Below, piece after piece: positions 17,842-27,431 of a DNA stretch of 64,000 nucleotides. Origin of the DNA: Thalassobaculum sp. OXR-137. Its GTDB lineage: Bacteria; Pseudomonadota; Alphaproteobacteria; Thalassobaculales; Thalassobaculaceae. The position numbers and the translations under genes are program-made. Location of the stretch: NCBI RefSeq assembly GCF_034377285.1, contig NZ_CP139715.1:3084001-3148000 (forward strand), read 5' to 3'. How positions within the stretch are numbered: position 1 is the first letter of the stretch; each line of letters begins with the position of its first letter. The notes under the pieces were generated by a model. The model did no database searches. It had not been told where the DNA came from and saw only the letters and a program-made list of their open reading frames with translations.

Positions 17842-18654
17842 ATGAATGTGCAATCGCCCCTGTCCACCCCGGCCCGCGCCGCCGATCCGCGCGAGGCCCG
17901 GCGGCTGATCCGCGAGGGGGCGCATACCGGCCATACCGCCGGCCTGGCCCCGGGCTATCTGCAGGGCAATCTGGTGATCCTGCCGGCCGCGCACGCCCTC
18001 GACTTCTTCCGGTTCTGCCAGCGCAATCCGAAGCCGTGCCCGCTGGTCGGCGTGTCCGATACCGGCAACCCGGATCTGTTCACGCTGGGCACCGACGTGG
18101 ATATCCGAACCGACGTGCCGTCCTACAACGTCTTCCGCGACGGCGTGCTGACCGAGTCCGTGCCCGAGATCACCGGGCTCTGGGGAGAGGATTCCGTCGC
18201 CTTCGTCATCGGCTGCTCCTTCACCTTCGAGCAGGCCCTGGTGACCGACGGCATCCGTCTGCGCCACTGGGACGACGACACCACCGTCTCGATGTACCGC
18301 ACCAACATCCAGACCACCCCGGCGGGCCCGTTCCGCGGCGAGATGGTCGTCTCCATGCGGCCGATGACCATGGCCGACGCCATCAAAGCGGCGGCGATCA
18401 CCGCCCGGTTCCCCCACGCCCACGGCGCGCCGGTGCATATCGGCGACCCGGCTCAGATCGGCATCTCCGACCTGTCGAAGCCGGATTTCGGCGACCCGAC
18501 CCGGATGGAAGAGGGCGAGGTCCCGGTGTTCTGGGCCTGCGGCGTCACCCCGCAGCGCACGGTGCTGGAGGCCAAGCTGCCCCTGGTCATCACCCATACG
18601 CCGGGCCACATGCTGGTCACCGACATTCCGGGCTACGAGGCCGGCGGTCAGTAA
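17842..18654 (+). CDS. DUF1445 family putative hydro-lyase (D-glutamate cyclase family)
   Basis: A 270-residue cytosolic protein with family blocks GHTAGLAPGYLQGNLVILP, the FVIGCSFTFEQAL segment containing the conserved cysteine, RTNIQTTPAGPFRG and VFWACGVTPQ near the C-terminus. Animal relatives act as D-glutamate cyclase; bacterial members are annotated only as putative hydro-lyases. The ATG at 17842 has AGGAG at good spacing. A convergent TRAP transporter operon lies beyond a strong terminator, and DUF1445 genes near uptake systems often serve amino or hydroxy acid use. Confidence 0.87.
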   Translation: MNVQSPLSTPARAADPREARRLIREGAHTGHTAGLAPGYLQGNLVILPAAHALDFFRFCQRNPKPCPLVGVSDTGNPDLFTLGTDVDIRTDVPSYNVFRDGVLTESVPEITGLWGEDSVAFVIGCSFTFEQALVTDGIRLRHWDDDTTVSMYRTNIQTTPAGPFRGEMVVSMRPMTMADAIKAAAITARFPHAHGAPVHIGDPAQIGISDLSKPDFGDPTRMEEGEVPVFWACGVTPQRTVLEAKLPLVITHTPGHMLVTDIPGYEAGGQ

Positions 18655-18681
18655 CTTCCTTCGTTTCCGTCCAGGCATAGA

Positions 18682-18715
18682 AAAGCCCCCTTCCTGGCGC
18701 CAGGAAGGGGGCTTT
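18682..18715. terminator. bidirectional intrinsic terminator
   Basis: AAAGCCCCCTTCCTGG (18682-18697) and its exact complement (18700-18715) form a 16-bp stem closed by CG. Terminal A and T runs on the two sides supply short U-tracts for both strands. It lies between the convergent DUF1445 and dctM genes. Confidence 0.88.
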
Positions 18716-18739
18716 CGTTTGGACGTGCCGGGTCGCCGC

Positions 18740-20023
18740 TCAGTAGAACAGCGACGGCAGCCACAGGGCGAGGTCGGGGAAGCCGACCAGCAGGGCGACC
18801 ATGGCGAACATGGCCAGCAGGAACGGCACCACGCCGATCATGACGTCGGTCATCGGCCCGCTGCCGCGCACACCTTGAACCACATAGAGGTTCACGCCGA
18901 TCGGCGGTGTGATGAGGGCTGTTTCCAGCATCACCATCAGCAGAATGCCGAACCAGACCGGATCGTAGCCGAGGCCGACGATGATCGGGGTGATGATCGG
19001 CGCCGTGGTGATCAGCATGGACAGCGTCTCCATGAAGCACCCGAGCACCAGGTAGAACAGGATCACGACCATCAGCGTCTGAAACGGCGTCAGGCCGAGC
19101 GAGGTGATGAAGCCGGCCAGCGCCTGGGTCAGGCCGATCATGCCGAGGACGAAGTTGAGAAAGATCGCCGCCATGATGATCAGCATCACCATCGCGGTGG
19201 TCTTCATCGTTCCCTCGATCGCCTGACGGAGCATGGAGAGGGAGAGGGTCCTGTAGCAGGCGGCCAGGATCAGGGCCGCCACCACGCCCAGGGACGCGGC
19301 TTCGGTCGGCGTGGCAAGGCCGGCATAGATCGAGCCGACCACCACCAGGAAGATCGCCAGCGGCGGCAGCAGATCCGGCAGGACGCGGATCCGCTCCGAC
19401 CAGGAGGTCTGGACCTTGTCGCCGTCGAGACGCGGCCAGACGGTGCAGAAGATCACCACCGCCACCATGAACAGCAGCGCCAGGATCAGGCCCGGCAGGA
19501 AGCCGGCCAGATACAGCTCCGGCACCGAGGTGTCGGTCAGCAGGCCGTAGACGATCAGGTTGATCGACGGCGGGATCAGGATGCCGAGCGTACCGCCGGC
19601 GGCCAGGGTGCCGAGGAACAGGCGCTCGTTATAGCCGCGTTTCTCCACCTCCGGCAGGGCGACCGTGCCGACCGTCGCGGCGGTCGCGACGCTGGAGCCG
19701 GAGGTCGCCGCGAACATGGCGCAGGCGCCGATATTGGAGTGCATCAGGCCGCCGGGCAGCCAGGACATCCACTGCACCAGGGCCGCGTACATCCGCTGGG
19801 CGATTCCGGCGCGCAGCAGGATCTCGCCCAGCAGCACGAACATGGGAATGGCGACAAGCAGGAACTCGATCGAGGTTTCCCAGGCGTTCAGGGCCAGACC
19901 GCGCCACAGGAAACCGCCCGAATAGATCTGATCGAGCGCCAGCCCCAAGGTCCCCAACGCCGCCGCGATCGGGATGCTGAGGGCGATCAGCACGATAAGG
20001 ATGATCAGCGTAGTGCCGAGCAT
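18740..20023 (-). CDS. dctM: TRAP transporter large membrane subunit (DctM)
   Basis: A 427-residue, roughly twelve-span protein forming the ion-coupled transport channel of a tripartite ATP-independent periplasmic transporter. Recognised blocks are the N-terminal SIPIAAALGTLGLAL, AIPMFVLLGEILLRAG, the ATSGSSVATAATVGTVALPEVEKRGY block and the GTLGILIPPSINLIVYG loop, repeated in the second half as ITTAPIITPIIVGLGYDPVWFGILLMVMLE. It is the third gene of dctP-dctQ-dctM, with a 29-bp gap after dctQ. Confidence 0.93.
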   Translation of the reverse strand: MLGTTLIILIVLIALSIPIAAALGTLGLALDQIYSGGFLWRGLALNAWETSIEFLLVAIPMFVLLGEILLRAGIAQRMYAALVQWMSWLPGGLMHSNIGACAMFAATSGSSVATAATVGTVALPEVEKRGYNERLFLGTLAAGGTLGILIPPSINLIVYGLLTDTSVPELYLAGFLPGLILALLFMVAVVIFCTVWPRLDGDKVQTSWSERIRVLPDLLPPLAIFLVVVGSIYAGLATPTEAASLGVVAALILAACYRTLSLSMLRQAIEGTMKTTAMVMLIIMAAIFLNFVLGMIGLTQALAGFITSLGLTPFQTLMVVILFYLVLGCFMETLSMLITTAPIITPIIVGLGYDPVWFGILLMVMLETALITPPIGVNLYVVQGVRGSGPMTDVMIGVVPFLLAMFAMVALLVGFPDLALWLPSLFY

Positions 20024-20052
20024 GGCGTCTCAATCTCCAAGGAGTGGGGCGA

Positions 20053-20628
20053 TTAGCCGGCGTGGCCGCCGTCGCCGCTTTGCATTTCTTCATCGAGGGT
20101 CGGAACGCCGGCGATATCGTGGACGCCGGTGATGTCGCCGCGGATCAGTCGGACCACGGCGATCACGAAGACGAGCAGCAGCGTCGCGCAGAAGATCAGC
20201 ATGCCGGCGAACCACAGGGTCTGCGGGATCGCCAGCGGCGTCTGCAGCGGCGTGATCGACTTGGTCCAGAACTTGTAGCTTTCCTGCAGCATCAGCCAGA
20301 CGCGCCAGGTCAGCGGGAAGAAGAAGACCGCCATGCCGAGCAGGGCCACGATGTCGAGGATCGACCGGATCCCGGCGGGCAGGGGGATGTAGAGGGCGTC
20401 GATCCGGACGTTCGCGCGATGCAGGACGGCATAGGGAAAGGCAAAGGCCGTCGAGATGGCGAAGACATATCCGGACATCTCGTCCGCACCCCCGAGGGTG
20501 ACCAGGAAGAGATCGCGCAGGATCACGTCCACTGTCACCATCAGCGCCGCGCCGATCAGGGCCGCGCCGCCGATCCAGACGAGGACGCTGGAGAGTTTGA
20601 AATTCGCTGCGAGGAGTTTGTCCAGCAC
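20053..20628 (-). CDS. dctQ: TRAP transporter small membrane subunit (DctQ)
   Basis: About 191 residues with four membrane spans: LVWIGGAALIGAALMVTVDVI, a short second span, LDIVALLGMAVFFFPLTW and LWFAGMLIFCATLLLVFV. The VDVILRDLF segment after the first span is a DctQ hallmark. The start is one of two GTG codons; 20628 is chosen because GGAAGG lies eight bases upstream, and 20637 is the alternative. A longer frame would run into dctP. The C-terminus ends in a cytoplasmic acidic tail. Confidence 0.87.
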   Translation of the reverse strand: MLDKLLAANFKLSSVLVWIGGAALIGAALMVTVDVILRDLFLVTLGGADEMSGYVFAISTAFAFPYAVLHRANVRIDALYIPLPAGIRSILDIVALLGMAVFFFPLTWRVWLMLQESYKFWTKSITPLQTPLAIPQTLWFAGMLIFCATLLLVFVIAVVRLIRGDITGVHDIAGVPTLDEEMQSGDGGHAG

Positions 20629-20714
20629 CGTGGGCACCTTCCGCTCAATTGCGGGATACGAAGACGACCCGGGCACCGACCGGCGCCCGGGTCCGACTTC
20701 ACGGATGGAAAGTC

Positions 20715-21785
20715 TTACGGCTTCGGCGCGGTCACACCGGTGACCTTGCCAACCGTCGCATTCCAGTCGTCGATGCACTTCACGCCGGCCTTGGCAACGC
20801 AACGCTCGGCCCAGCGCTTCAGGACGACGTCCTCCAGCGCCTTCTTACGGGCGGCGGTGTCGGCGTCCGACAGCTTGACCAGCTTCATGTTGCCGGGCTC
20901 GCCCTCGGTGCAGGTGCCACCTTCGCCAGTGTTGCAGATCACGCCCATCTCGTCTTCAGCGATGATCTTTTCCCAGGCCGAGTTTTCCCATTCGGCCATC
21001 GACTTCTGCAGGAAGGCCTTGGTTTCGTCGTTCATCCGGTTCCAGGTGCCGAGGTTGACGGCGGCGAAGGACGCCGAATAACCCACCTTCAGCGGGAACG
21101 CGTGGGTGGAGACCTGGTACCACTTCGCCTGATAGGCGGGCATGGTGCCGGTGATGCCGCAATCGACGACCTTCTTCTCCAGCGCCGGGACGACTTCGGC
21201 GAAGGCGATGGTCACGGACGTGCCGCCCAGACCCTCGACGAGGTCACCCATGGAGGTGGTGTAGACGCGGACCTTCTTGCCCTTCAGGTCCTCGACGCTG
21301 TTGACCTCGGCGTTGCACCACAGCATCTGGCTGGGGAACGGGTAGGTCGCCAGCAGCTTCGCGCCGTAGGTCTCTTCGAACTGCTTCTCCATGATGGGGC
21401 GATAGGCCTCCATCGCACCGCGGATCTCTTCCCAGTTCTGCGCGACACCGGCGATGTCGATGCCCTCGACCACCGGGTCCTCACCGGCGATGTAGCCGAC
21501 GACGCCGTGGGCGACATCGAACACGCCGATCTTGAGCATGCGCATCATCTCGAAGCCTTTGATGCCCACATCGGTCTGCGGCACCGCATCGGCCTTGATC
21601 TTGCCCCCGGAGATCTCGGGCATGGTCTCGTTCCAGAACGGACCTTCGTTCACTTTCCAGTTCGAAAGATTGCCCCAGGTGCCGACAACCTTCAGATTCA
21701 GGTTGTCCAGTTCAGCCGCCGCCGGGCCGGCCATCAGACCGACCGAGATAAGAGCTGCGCCGAACGCGATTCGGGTTTTACCCAT
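20715..21785 (-). CDS. dctP: TRAP transporter periplasmic solute-binding protein (DctP)
   Basis: A 356-residue secreted protein. The signal peptide ends near AGPAAAEL. The binding fold contains VVGTWGNLSNWKVNEGPFW, the PFPSQMLWCNAEVNSVEDLKGKKVRV segment with its substrate-carboxylate region, and DCGITGTMPAYQAKWYQVS. Cysteine pairs near ICNTGEGGTC and at the C-terminus (CVAKAGVKCIDDW) suggest disulphides. Start ATG at 21785 with GAGGAGG seven bases upstream. It leads the dctPQM operon and has a same-length paralogue at 22679-23749. Substrate unknown. Confidence 0.92.
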   Translation of the reverse strand: MGKTRIAFGAALISVGLMAGPAAAELDNLNLKVVGTWGNLSNWKVNEGPFWNETMPEISGGKIKADAVPQTDVGIKGFEMMRMLKIGVFDVAHGVVGYIAGEDPVVEGIDIAGVAQNWEEIRGAMEAYRPIMEKQFEETYGAKLLATYPFPSQMLWCNAEVNSVEDLKGKKVRVYTTSMGDLVEGLGGTSVTIAFAEVVPALEKKVVDCGITGTMPAYQAKWYQVSTHAFPLKVGYSASFAAVNLGTWNRMNDETKAFLQKSMAEWENSAWEKIIAEDEMGVICNTGEGGTCTEGEPGNMKLVKLSDADTAARKKALEDVVLKRWAERCVAKAGVKCIDDWNATVGKVTGVTAPKP

Positions 21786-21839
21786 GCATATGCCTCCTCA
21801 CCATTTGTGAACGCGTGGTGTTCGCGCGTCTGTGTATTG

Positions 21840-21975
21840 TTGGCCACAGCGTGACTGGGCGGCAGTCAACACCAACGCCAGAGGCAGGTCAAAGGGGGGA
21901 ATTATCCCCAAATTTTAAGAGGGATTTTACCCGAACCTGTTCTTGCAATTGATGATCTTACCGCCCTGTGGCCAA
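21840..21975. promoter_or_regulatory. shared CTGTGGCCAA element in a divergent promoter region
   Basis: TTGGCCACAG at 21840-21849 and CTGTGGCCAA at 21966-21975 are exact complements. Each faces its own gene as CTGTGGCCAA, 55-60 bp upstream of the dctP start on one side and of the AhpD-like start on the other. A TGTATACA palindrome (about 21990) is also present on the right side. The symmetry suggests one regulator for both genes. The regulator is not identifiable from the window. Confidence 0.5.
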
Positions 21976-22033
21976 CTCCCGGGGATATTGTATACACACT
22001 GATCCATCCAGTTGCCAGACAGGGAGAAGCGCC

Positions 22034-22621
22034 ATGGCACGAGTTCGCGACGTGGAGGTTCATGAGGTTCCGGAAGACGTCCGCCCCGTCTATGAGCGGT
22101 TCGCCCGCGACTATGGGCCGTTCCTTAACCAGGTGAAGATTTTCGCCCACCGTCCGCCGGCGCTGAAGCACATCATGGGGCTGCTGCTGGACTTCGCCGA
22201 CGAGGCCATCCTGCCGAAGCGCTATCTGGAGATCGCGCTGGTCGTGGTCTCCAAGCTGAACGCCTGCGAGTACTGCGTCATCCACCACGCTCCCCGCCTT
22301 GTGGAGCAGGGCGTGTCGACGGAAGCCGTGGAACGGATCCTGGACGAGGAAGTCCCCGGCTTCGACGAGGTGGATCATCTGGTGCGGGACTACGCGGTCA
22401 AGGTGACCAACGACTTCAACCGGGTGCGCGATGCCACCTTCGATGCGCTGCGCCGGCATTTCACCGAGGAGCAGATCGTCGAGCTCACCCTGCGGATTGC
22501 CCTGTGCGGCTTTTTCAACCGCTTCAACGACGTGCTTCAGATCGGCGTCGAGGAGGGGGCGATGACCGACATGCTGTCCAGCGGCGTCAGCAAGGAAAGC
22601 TTGCCGCCGGCGGCGGAGTAA
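22034..22621 (+). CDS. carboxymuconolactone decarboxylase / AhpD-like family protein
   Basis: A 195-residue cytoplasmic helical protein. It keeps the AhpD redox motif E-x11-C-x2-C-x3-H: E66, C78, C81 and H85, in KLNACEYCVIHHAPRL. This points to thiol peroxidase-like or alkylhydroperoxidase activity more than to lactone decarboxylation. The N-terminal 40 residues and the second helical half are normal for the longer CMD group. Start ATG at 22034 with AGGGAGAAG upstream. It is flanked on both sides by TRAP binding-protein genes and appears to share a regulatory element with the first. Confidence 0.87.
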   Translation: MARVRDVEVHEVPEDVRPVYERFARDYGPFLNQVKIFAHRPPALKHIMGLLLDFADEAILPKRYLEIALVVVSKLNACEYCVIHHAPRLVEQGVSTEAVERILDEEVPGFDEVDHLVRDYAVKVTNDFNRVRDATFDALRRHFTEEQIVELTLRIALCGFFNRFNDVLQIGVEEGAMTDMLSSGVSKESLPPAAE

Positions 22622-22630
22622 CCGGGAAAG

Positions 22631-22661
22631 CCGTCATCCCGCGTGTCGCGCGGGATGACGG
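22631..22661. repeat. CCGTCATCCCGCG palindrome (dispersed repeat, terminator-like)
   Basis: CCGTCATCCCGCG (22631-22643) and its perfect complement (22649-22661) enclose a five-base loop. It lies between the convergent AhpD-like and second dctP genes. The GTCATCC core recurs at 10280, near 27470 and 27505, 38700 and around the IS110 element, so it belongs to a dispersed palindromic family. Confidence 0.8.
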
Positions 22662-22678
22662 GCCCGTAAGGGAGGTGG

Positions 22679-23749
22679 TTACGGCTTCGGCGCCTGGACG
22701 CCGGCGACCTTGCCGATGGTCGCGTTCCAGTCGTCGATGCATTTGGCGCCGAACTTCTCCACGCAACGCTCGGCCCAGCGCTTCAGCACGATGGTCTCCA
22801 GGATCTGCTTGCGCTTGGCATCGTCGGCAGCGCTCGGCTCGACCTTCTTCATGCCGCCGGCCTCGCCCTCGGTGCATTTGCCGCCGACGCCGGTGTTGCA
22901 GATGATCCCCATCTCGTCTTCCGCCATCGTGTTGTCCCAGGCGGTCTTCTCGAACTCGGCGAACTGCTTTTCGAAGAACGCCTTGGTCTCGTCGTTCATC
23001 CGGTTCCAGGTCGTGAGGTTGATGGCGGCGAAGGTGGCGGTGTAGCCGACCTTCATCAGATAAGCATGGGTCGCGATCTGCCACCACTTGGCCTGATAGG
23101 CCGGCATGGTGCCGGTGATGCCGCAATCCACCACCTTCTTCTCCAGGGCCGGAACGACCTCGGCGAACGCGATGGTCACGGAGGTGGCGTTCAGCCCCTC
23201 GATCAGGTCGCCCATCGAGGTGGTGTAGACGCGGACCTTCTTGCCGGCGAGGTCCTCGGCGCTGTTCACGTCGGCATTGCACCACAGCATCTGGCTGGGA
23301 AACGGATACAGGGCCATGAGCTTGGCGCCGTAGGTCTCCTCGAACTGCCGGGCGATGATCGGCCGGTAGGCGTCCATCGAGGCCTTGGCGTCGGCCCAGT
23401 TCTGGATCACGCCCGCCAGGTCGACGCCTTCCACGATCGGGTCCTCGCCGGCGATGTAGCCGACCACGCCGTGGGCCACGTCGAACACGCCGATCTTCAG
23501 CATGCGGACCACCTCGAAGCCCTTGATGCCCACATCGGTCTGGGCCACGGCGTTCGCGGTGATCTTGCCGCCGGAGGCCGACGGCATGGTGTCGTTCCAG
23601 AAGGGACTTTCGTTCACCTTCCAGTTGGAGAGGTTACCCCAGGTTCCCACGACTTTGAGGTTCATCTGATCGAGTTCCGCCGAGGCCGGCGACGCCATCA
23701 GCCCAAGCGAAATCAAGGCGCCACCGAGCGCCGAAAGAGTCTTCTTCAT
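22679..23749 (-). CDS. orphan TRAP solute-binding protein, paralogue of the upstream DctP
   Basis: Like the dctP product it is exactly 356 residues, and it is nearly collinear with it: signal peptide ending SPASAEL, then VVGTWGNLSNWKVNESPFW, PFPSQMLWCNADVNSAEDLAGKKVRV, DCGITGTMPAYQAKWWQIA and the same cysteine pairs. It must derive from a duplication. No dctQ or dctM gene adjoins it, so it either delivers ligand to the neighbouring DctQM pair or serves as a sensor. Start ATG at 23749 has GTGGAGGAAACACGG upstream; an earlier in-frame ATG at 23773 is less well placed. Confidence 0.9.
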   Translation of the reverse strand: MKKTLSALGGALISLGLMASPASAELDQMNLKVVGTWGNLSNWKVNESPFWNDTMPSASGGKITANAVAQTDVGIKGFEVVRMLKIGVFDVAHGVVGYIAGEDPIVEGVDLAGVIQNWADAKASMDAYRPIIARQFEETYGAKLMALYPFPSQMLWCNADVNSAEDLAGKKVRVYTTSMGDLIEGLNATSVTIAFAEVVPALEKKVVDCGITGTMPAYQAKWWQIATHAYLMKVGYTATFAAINLTTWNRMNDETKAFFEKQFAEFEKTAWDNTMAEDEMGIICNTGVGGKCTEGEAGGMKKVEPSAADDAKRKQILETIVLKRWAERCVEKFGAKCIDDWNATIGKVAGVQAPKP

Positions 23750-23887
23750 CCGTGTTTCCTCCACTGTCTTCATTTTGTTTGCCGATGCGCTCTTCGGACG
23801 GAGCGCTGTCGATTTTTGGTAGTGGAGGAAGTAGGCACCAGCGGTGTCGATTGGTAAAGACTCAGAGTCTTCCGAGAATGGCGTCGA

Positions 23888-25516
23888 TTAGGCTGCGTTG
23901 TGGGCTTTCGCGTCCTGCAACATCATTTCGGCGCCCTTTTCGGCGATCATGATCGTCGCGGCGTTGGTGTTGCCGGAGACCAGGGTCGGCATGATCGAGG
24001 CATCGATCACCCGCAGCCCGTCGATTCCATGGACCCGCAGACGGTCGTCCACCACCGCCATGCGGTCGCTGGCCGGTCCCATCTTGGCGGTGCCGGCGAT
24101 GTGATAGAGGGTCTGGCCGGTCTCGCGGGCATAGCGCTCGAAATCCGCATCCTCGGTGTAGTCGGGGCCGGGCGTCATTTCCGCGCCGCGATAGGGATCC
24201 AGGGCCGCGGCCCCGGCGATCCGGCGGCCGATCTTCATGCCCTCGACGATCGCGTCCACGTCGATCGGATTGCTCAGGAAGCGGCCGGTGATAGCCGGCG
24301 GGGTGGCTGGGTCGGGCGACTTGATGTGGATCATGCCCTGGCTTTCCGGGCGCAACTGGCAGACCGCGAGCGTCATGCCCGGCTCCTTCTCCAGCTTGCG
24401 GGTGGCCGCGTCGGCATAACTCGCATGGGCCAGGTGGAATTGGACGTCAGGACTGTCCATGTCCGGACGGCTCTTCACGAAGCCATGCACCGCGCCGGCG
24501 CCGTAGGTCAGGATCCCTTCGCCGAACAGGGCATATCGCGCCAGTTCCCGCACGAAGGGCAGGCCGCGGGTGAGCTGGTTCAGGGTGATCGGCTGGGTGA
24601 CCCGCCAGCGCATGCGGGTGCCGTAATGGTCGCGGTAGTTCTCGCCGACGCCGGGCAGGTCGTGGACCACGTCGATCCCGTGCTGTGTCAGCAGGGCGCC
24701 CTGGCCGATGCCGGAGAGCTCCAGAAGCTGGGGCGACTGGACCGCGCCGGCCGACAGGACGACCTCGCCGGAGGCCCGGGCCTCGCGCGGCTGGCCGTCG
24801 ACCGTGTAGCGGATGCCGACGGCGCGCCTGCCCTCCAGGATCAGGCCGGTGGCGAAGGCGCGGGTCTCCACCGTCAGGTTGGGCCGGCTCATCACCGGAT
24901 GCAGGAAGGCGCGGGCGGTGCTGGCCCGTTTGCCGCGGCGCATGGTGAGCTGGTAGTAGCCGAAGCCTTCCTGGTCTCCGTCGTTATAGTCCGGGTTGCG
25001 CGGGAACCCGGACTGCTCGCCGGCCTCGATCCAGGCGTCGAGCAGCGGGTGCTTCTCGGTGGTGGTGGTCACCGCCAGCGGACCGTCGGTGCCGCGGCTG
25101 TCGTCGCCGCCATCGACGAAGGTCTCCGACTTGCGGAAATAGGGCAGCACGGACTCATAGCTCCAGCCGCGATTGCCGAACTGCGCCCAGGTGTCGTAGT
25201 CGAGCGGCTGGCCGCGCACGTAGAGCAGGCCGTTGATGGACGACGAGCCGCCCAGGGTCTTGCCGCGCGGGGTGGCGATGGCCCGGTTGCCGGTTCCTTC
25301 CTCCGGCTCGGTCCAGAAGCCCCAGTTGTACTCCTTGCTGGTCAGCAGTTTGTAGAAGCCGACGGGCACGCCGATATACGGGCTGTCGTCCTTCGGGCCG
25401 GCTTCCAGCAGCAGCACCCGGTTGGCCGGGTCGGCGCTCAGCCGGTTGGCGAGCACGCATCCGGCGGAACCAGCGCCGACGATGATGTAGTCCCAGGACG
25501 GGGTGGGGGCGGTCAT
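23888..25516 (-). CDS. GMC family FAD-dependent oxidoreductase
   Basis: A 542-residue flavoprotein of the glucose-methanol-choline family. The FAD motif is [17 protein letters not shown] at the N-terminus, followed by [14 protein letters not shown] and the second GMC signature around [16 protein letters not shown]. The catalytic region is [10 protein letters not shown] and [20 protein letters not shown]. Compared with the neighbouring paralogue it lacks the HPSCTCKMG form typical of BetA, so it is an alcohol dehydrogenase of unknown substrate. It is 141 bp upstream of the orphan binding-protein gene on the same strand. Confidence 0.9.
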   Translation of the reverse strand: MTAPTPSWDYIIVGAGSAGCVLANRLSADPANRVLLLEAGPKDDSPYIGVPVGFYKLLTSKEYNWGFWTEPEEGTGNRAIATPRGKTLGGSSSINGLLYVRGQPLDYDTWAQFGNRGWSYESVLPYFRKSETFVDGGDDSRGTDGPLAVTTTTEKHPLLDAWIEAGEQSGFPRNPDYNDGDQEGFGYYQLTMRRGKRASTARAFLHPVMSRPNLTVETRAFATGLILEGRRAVGIRYTVDGQPREARASGEVVLSAGAVQSPQLLELSGIGQGALLTQHGIDVVHDLPGVGENYRDHYGTRMRWRVTQPITLNQLTRGLPFVRELARYALFGEGILTYGAGAVHGFVKSRPDMDSPDVQFHLAHASYADAATRKLEKEPGMTLAVCQLRPESQGMIHIKSPDPATPPAITGRFLSNPIDVDAIVEGMKIGRRIAGAAALDPYRGAEMTPGPDYTEDADFERYARETGQTLYHIAGTAKMGPASDRMAVVDDRLRVHGIDGLRVIDASIMPTLVSGNTNAATIMIAEKGAEMMLQDAKAHNAA

Positions 25517-25603
25517 GGTGTTTCCTCACGCGTTTTGCGCGCGAGTGTAGGGCGCGGGCGGAGGGCGGTGAAGGTGCGGAAATCTCCTTCCACCTTTCAC
25601 TTT

Positions 25604-25634
25604 CTCACTCCCCGGAATAGGTCCGGGGAGTGAG
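25604..25634. terminator. 13-bp hairpin between the two GMC genes
   Basis: CTCACTCCCCGGA (25604-25616) pairs perfectly with 25622-25634 across a five-base loop. It lies between the stop of the upstream GMC gene and the start of the next on the same strand. No U-run follows, so it may be a weak terminator or transcript stabiliser. Confidence 0.5.
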
Positions 25635-25656
25635 TGAAGAGAGAGTGGTGAGAATC

Positions 25657-27351
25657 CTACCCCGCCTGCGCCTCGCGCTGGGCGGTGCGCCAGTCCGGGG
25701 CGATCCAGACCTCGGCATTGTCGCGCGCCGGAGCCGGTCGGCCGAGGATCAGATCGGCGGCCTTCTCGGCCACCATGATGGTCGGCGCGTTCAGGTTGCC
25801 GTTCGGGATCGTCGGGAAAATGGAACTGTCCGCCACCCGCAGGCCGTCCACGCCGATGACCGTCAGGTCCGGCCGCAGCACCGTCTCGGGATCGTCGGGA
25901 TGGCCCATCTTGCAGGTGCAGGAGGGGTGATAGGCGCTTTCCACATTGGATCGCACCCAGGCGTCGATCGCCGCGTCGGAGGTCACCTCGGCGCCCGGCT
26001 GGATCTCCTCGCCGCGATAGGGATCCATGGCCGGCTGGGCGATGATCTCGCGGGTCAGCCGCACGACCCGGCGCCAGTCCTCCACGTCCTGCGGGTCCTG
26101 CAGGTAGTTGAACAGGATCGTAGGCTTGGTCTCCGGGTCGCTGTCGGCAATGTCGATCCGGCCGCGGCTCTTCGGCTTGTTAGGGCCGACATGCACCTGG
26201 AAGCCGTCGCCGGCGAAGGCGGCATTGCCGTCGTAGCGCATGGCGCCCGGAAGGAAGTGATACTGGATGTCCGGCCATTCCAGCCCGGCGCGCGAGCGGA
26301 TGAAGGCGCAGGATTCGAAATGGTTCGTGGCGCCGAGCCCGTTGCGGAACAGCAGCCACTGGGCACCGATCATTCCCTTGCGCCAGAGCGACAGGTGCCG
26401 GTTCAAGCTGAGCGGCTGAGTGCAGCGGAACTGGAAATAGACCTCCAGATGGTCCTGCAGGTTGCCGCCCACCCCCGGCCGGTCGGCGACGATGGGGATG
26501 CCGTGGTGCTTGAGTTCACCCGCCGGACCGATGCCCGAGCGCTGGAGGATGGTCGGCGAGCCGACGGAGCCCGCAGCGAGGATCACTTCGCGCCGGGCCC
26601 GGGCTTCGCGGGAGATGCCGCGGGACGAGTAGGCGATGCCGGTGGCGCGACCGTCCTCGATGATGACCCGGTCGGCCAGCGCGTGCTTGACCACCCGGAG
26701 ATTGGCCCGCCCCTTGGTAGGACGCAGATAGCCGCGCGCCGTCGACCAGCGCAGGCCGTCGCGCACCGTCATGTGCATGGCGCCGAAGCCTTCCTGGCGG
26801 CGGCCGTTATAGTCGTCGGTGGCGCCGTATCCCGCCTGCACGCCGGCCTCGATGAAGGCCCTGTAGAGCGGGTTCTTCATGCGGTTGCCGTTTGAGGTCG
26901 CCAGCGGCCCGTCGCCGCCGCGATAGGCGTCGGCCCCGCCTTCCCAGCTCTCGGCCCGTTTGAAGTAGGGCAGCACGTCGGCATAGCCCCACCCGGCCGC
27001 GCCGTGTTCGACCCACTGGTCGTAGTCGCGGGCATGGCCGCGCACATAGACCATGCCGTTGATCGAGGACGACCCGCCCAGCCCCTTCCCGCGCGGGCAG
27101 TGCAGGCGGCGCCCGTCGAGCCCGGGTTCCGCCTCGCTCTCATAGAACCAGTTGAACCGCTTCATGTTCATCGGGATCGAGAGGGCCGACGGCATGGAGA
27201 CGAAGATCGACCGGTCGCTGCCGCCGCCTTCCAGCAGAAGGACACTGGTCTTCGGATCCTCGCTCAGCCGGTTGGCGAGCACGCACCCCGCCGAGCCGGC
27301 GCCGACGATGACGAAATCGTAAGTGTCGATGGTTTCGCTACGATCAGGCAT
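25657..27351 (-). CDS. choline dehydrogenase-like GMC oxidoreductase
   Basis: A 564-residue FAD enzyme with [21 protein letters not shown] near the N-terminus, [22 protein letters not shown], the second signature [19 protein letters not shown] and the catalytic [10 protein letters not shown], then [24 protein letters not shown]. These match the BetA branch closely, so oxidation of choline or a similar primary alcohol is likely. No betB, betI or betT gene is adjacent, which weakens a betaine-synthesis role. The ATG at 27351 is used; a GTG five codons earlier is possible. Its C-terminal 25 residues are polar and variable. Confidence 0.9.
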   Translation of the reverse strand: MPDRSETIDTYDFVIVGAGSAGCVLANRLSEDPKTSVLLLEGGGSDRSIFVSMPSALSIPMNMKRFNWFYESEAEPGLDGRRLHCPRGKGLGGSSSINGMVYVRGHARDYDQWVEHGAAGWGYADVLPYFKRAESWEGGADAYRGGDGPLATSNGNRMKNPLYRAFIEAGVQAGYGATDDYNGRRQEGFGAMHMTVRDGLRWSTARGYLRPTKGRANLRVVKHALADRVIIEDGRATGIAYSSRGISREARARREVILAAGSVGSPTILQRSGIGPAGELKHHGIPIVADRPGVGGNLQDHLEVYFQFRCTQPLSLNRHLSLWRKGMIGAQWLLFRNGLGATNHFESCAFIRSRAGLEWPDIQYHFLPGAMRYDGNAAFAGDGFQVHVGPNKPKSRGRIDIADSDPETKPTILFNYLQDPQDVEDWRRVVRLTREIIAQPAMDPYRGEEIQPGAEVTSDAAIDAWVRSNVESAYHPSCTCKMGHPDDPETVLRPDLTVIGVDGLRVADSSIFPTIPNGNLNAPTIMVAEKAADLILGRPAPARDNAEVWIAPDWRTAQREAQAG

Positions 27352-27431
27352 GAGGCCGCATGCCACGAGGCGCGCGGCGGTGCAAGGAAATCCGGCAATT
27401 TGGGCTGGGTCCCGGCCGAGGGCCGGATCAA

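Noticed and set aside
16068-18654. A dedicated biosynthetic or defence island around the atypical SDR, EamA and DUF1445 genes
   Set aside because: Gene types are ordinary metabolic and transport functions; no phage, nuclease, toxin or integrase marker is present.
23857-23871. AAGACTCAGAGTCTT palindrome between the first GMC gene and the orphan dctP as a terminator
   Set aside because: Stem of seven with a single central base cannot form a hairpin loop and no U-tract follows; it may be an operator but nothing else supports it.
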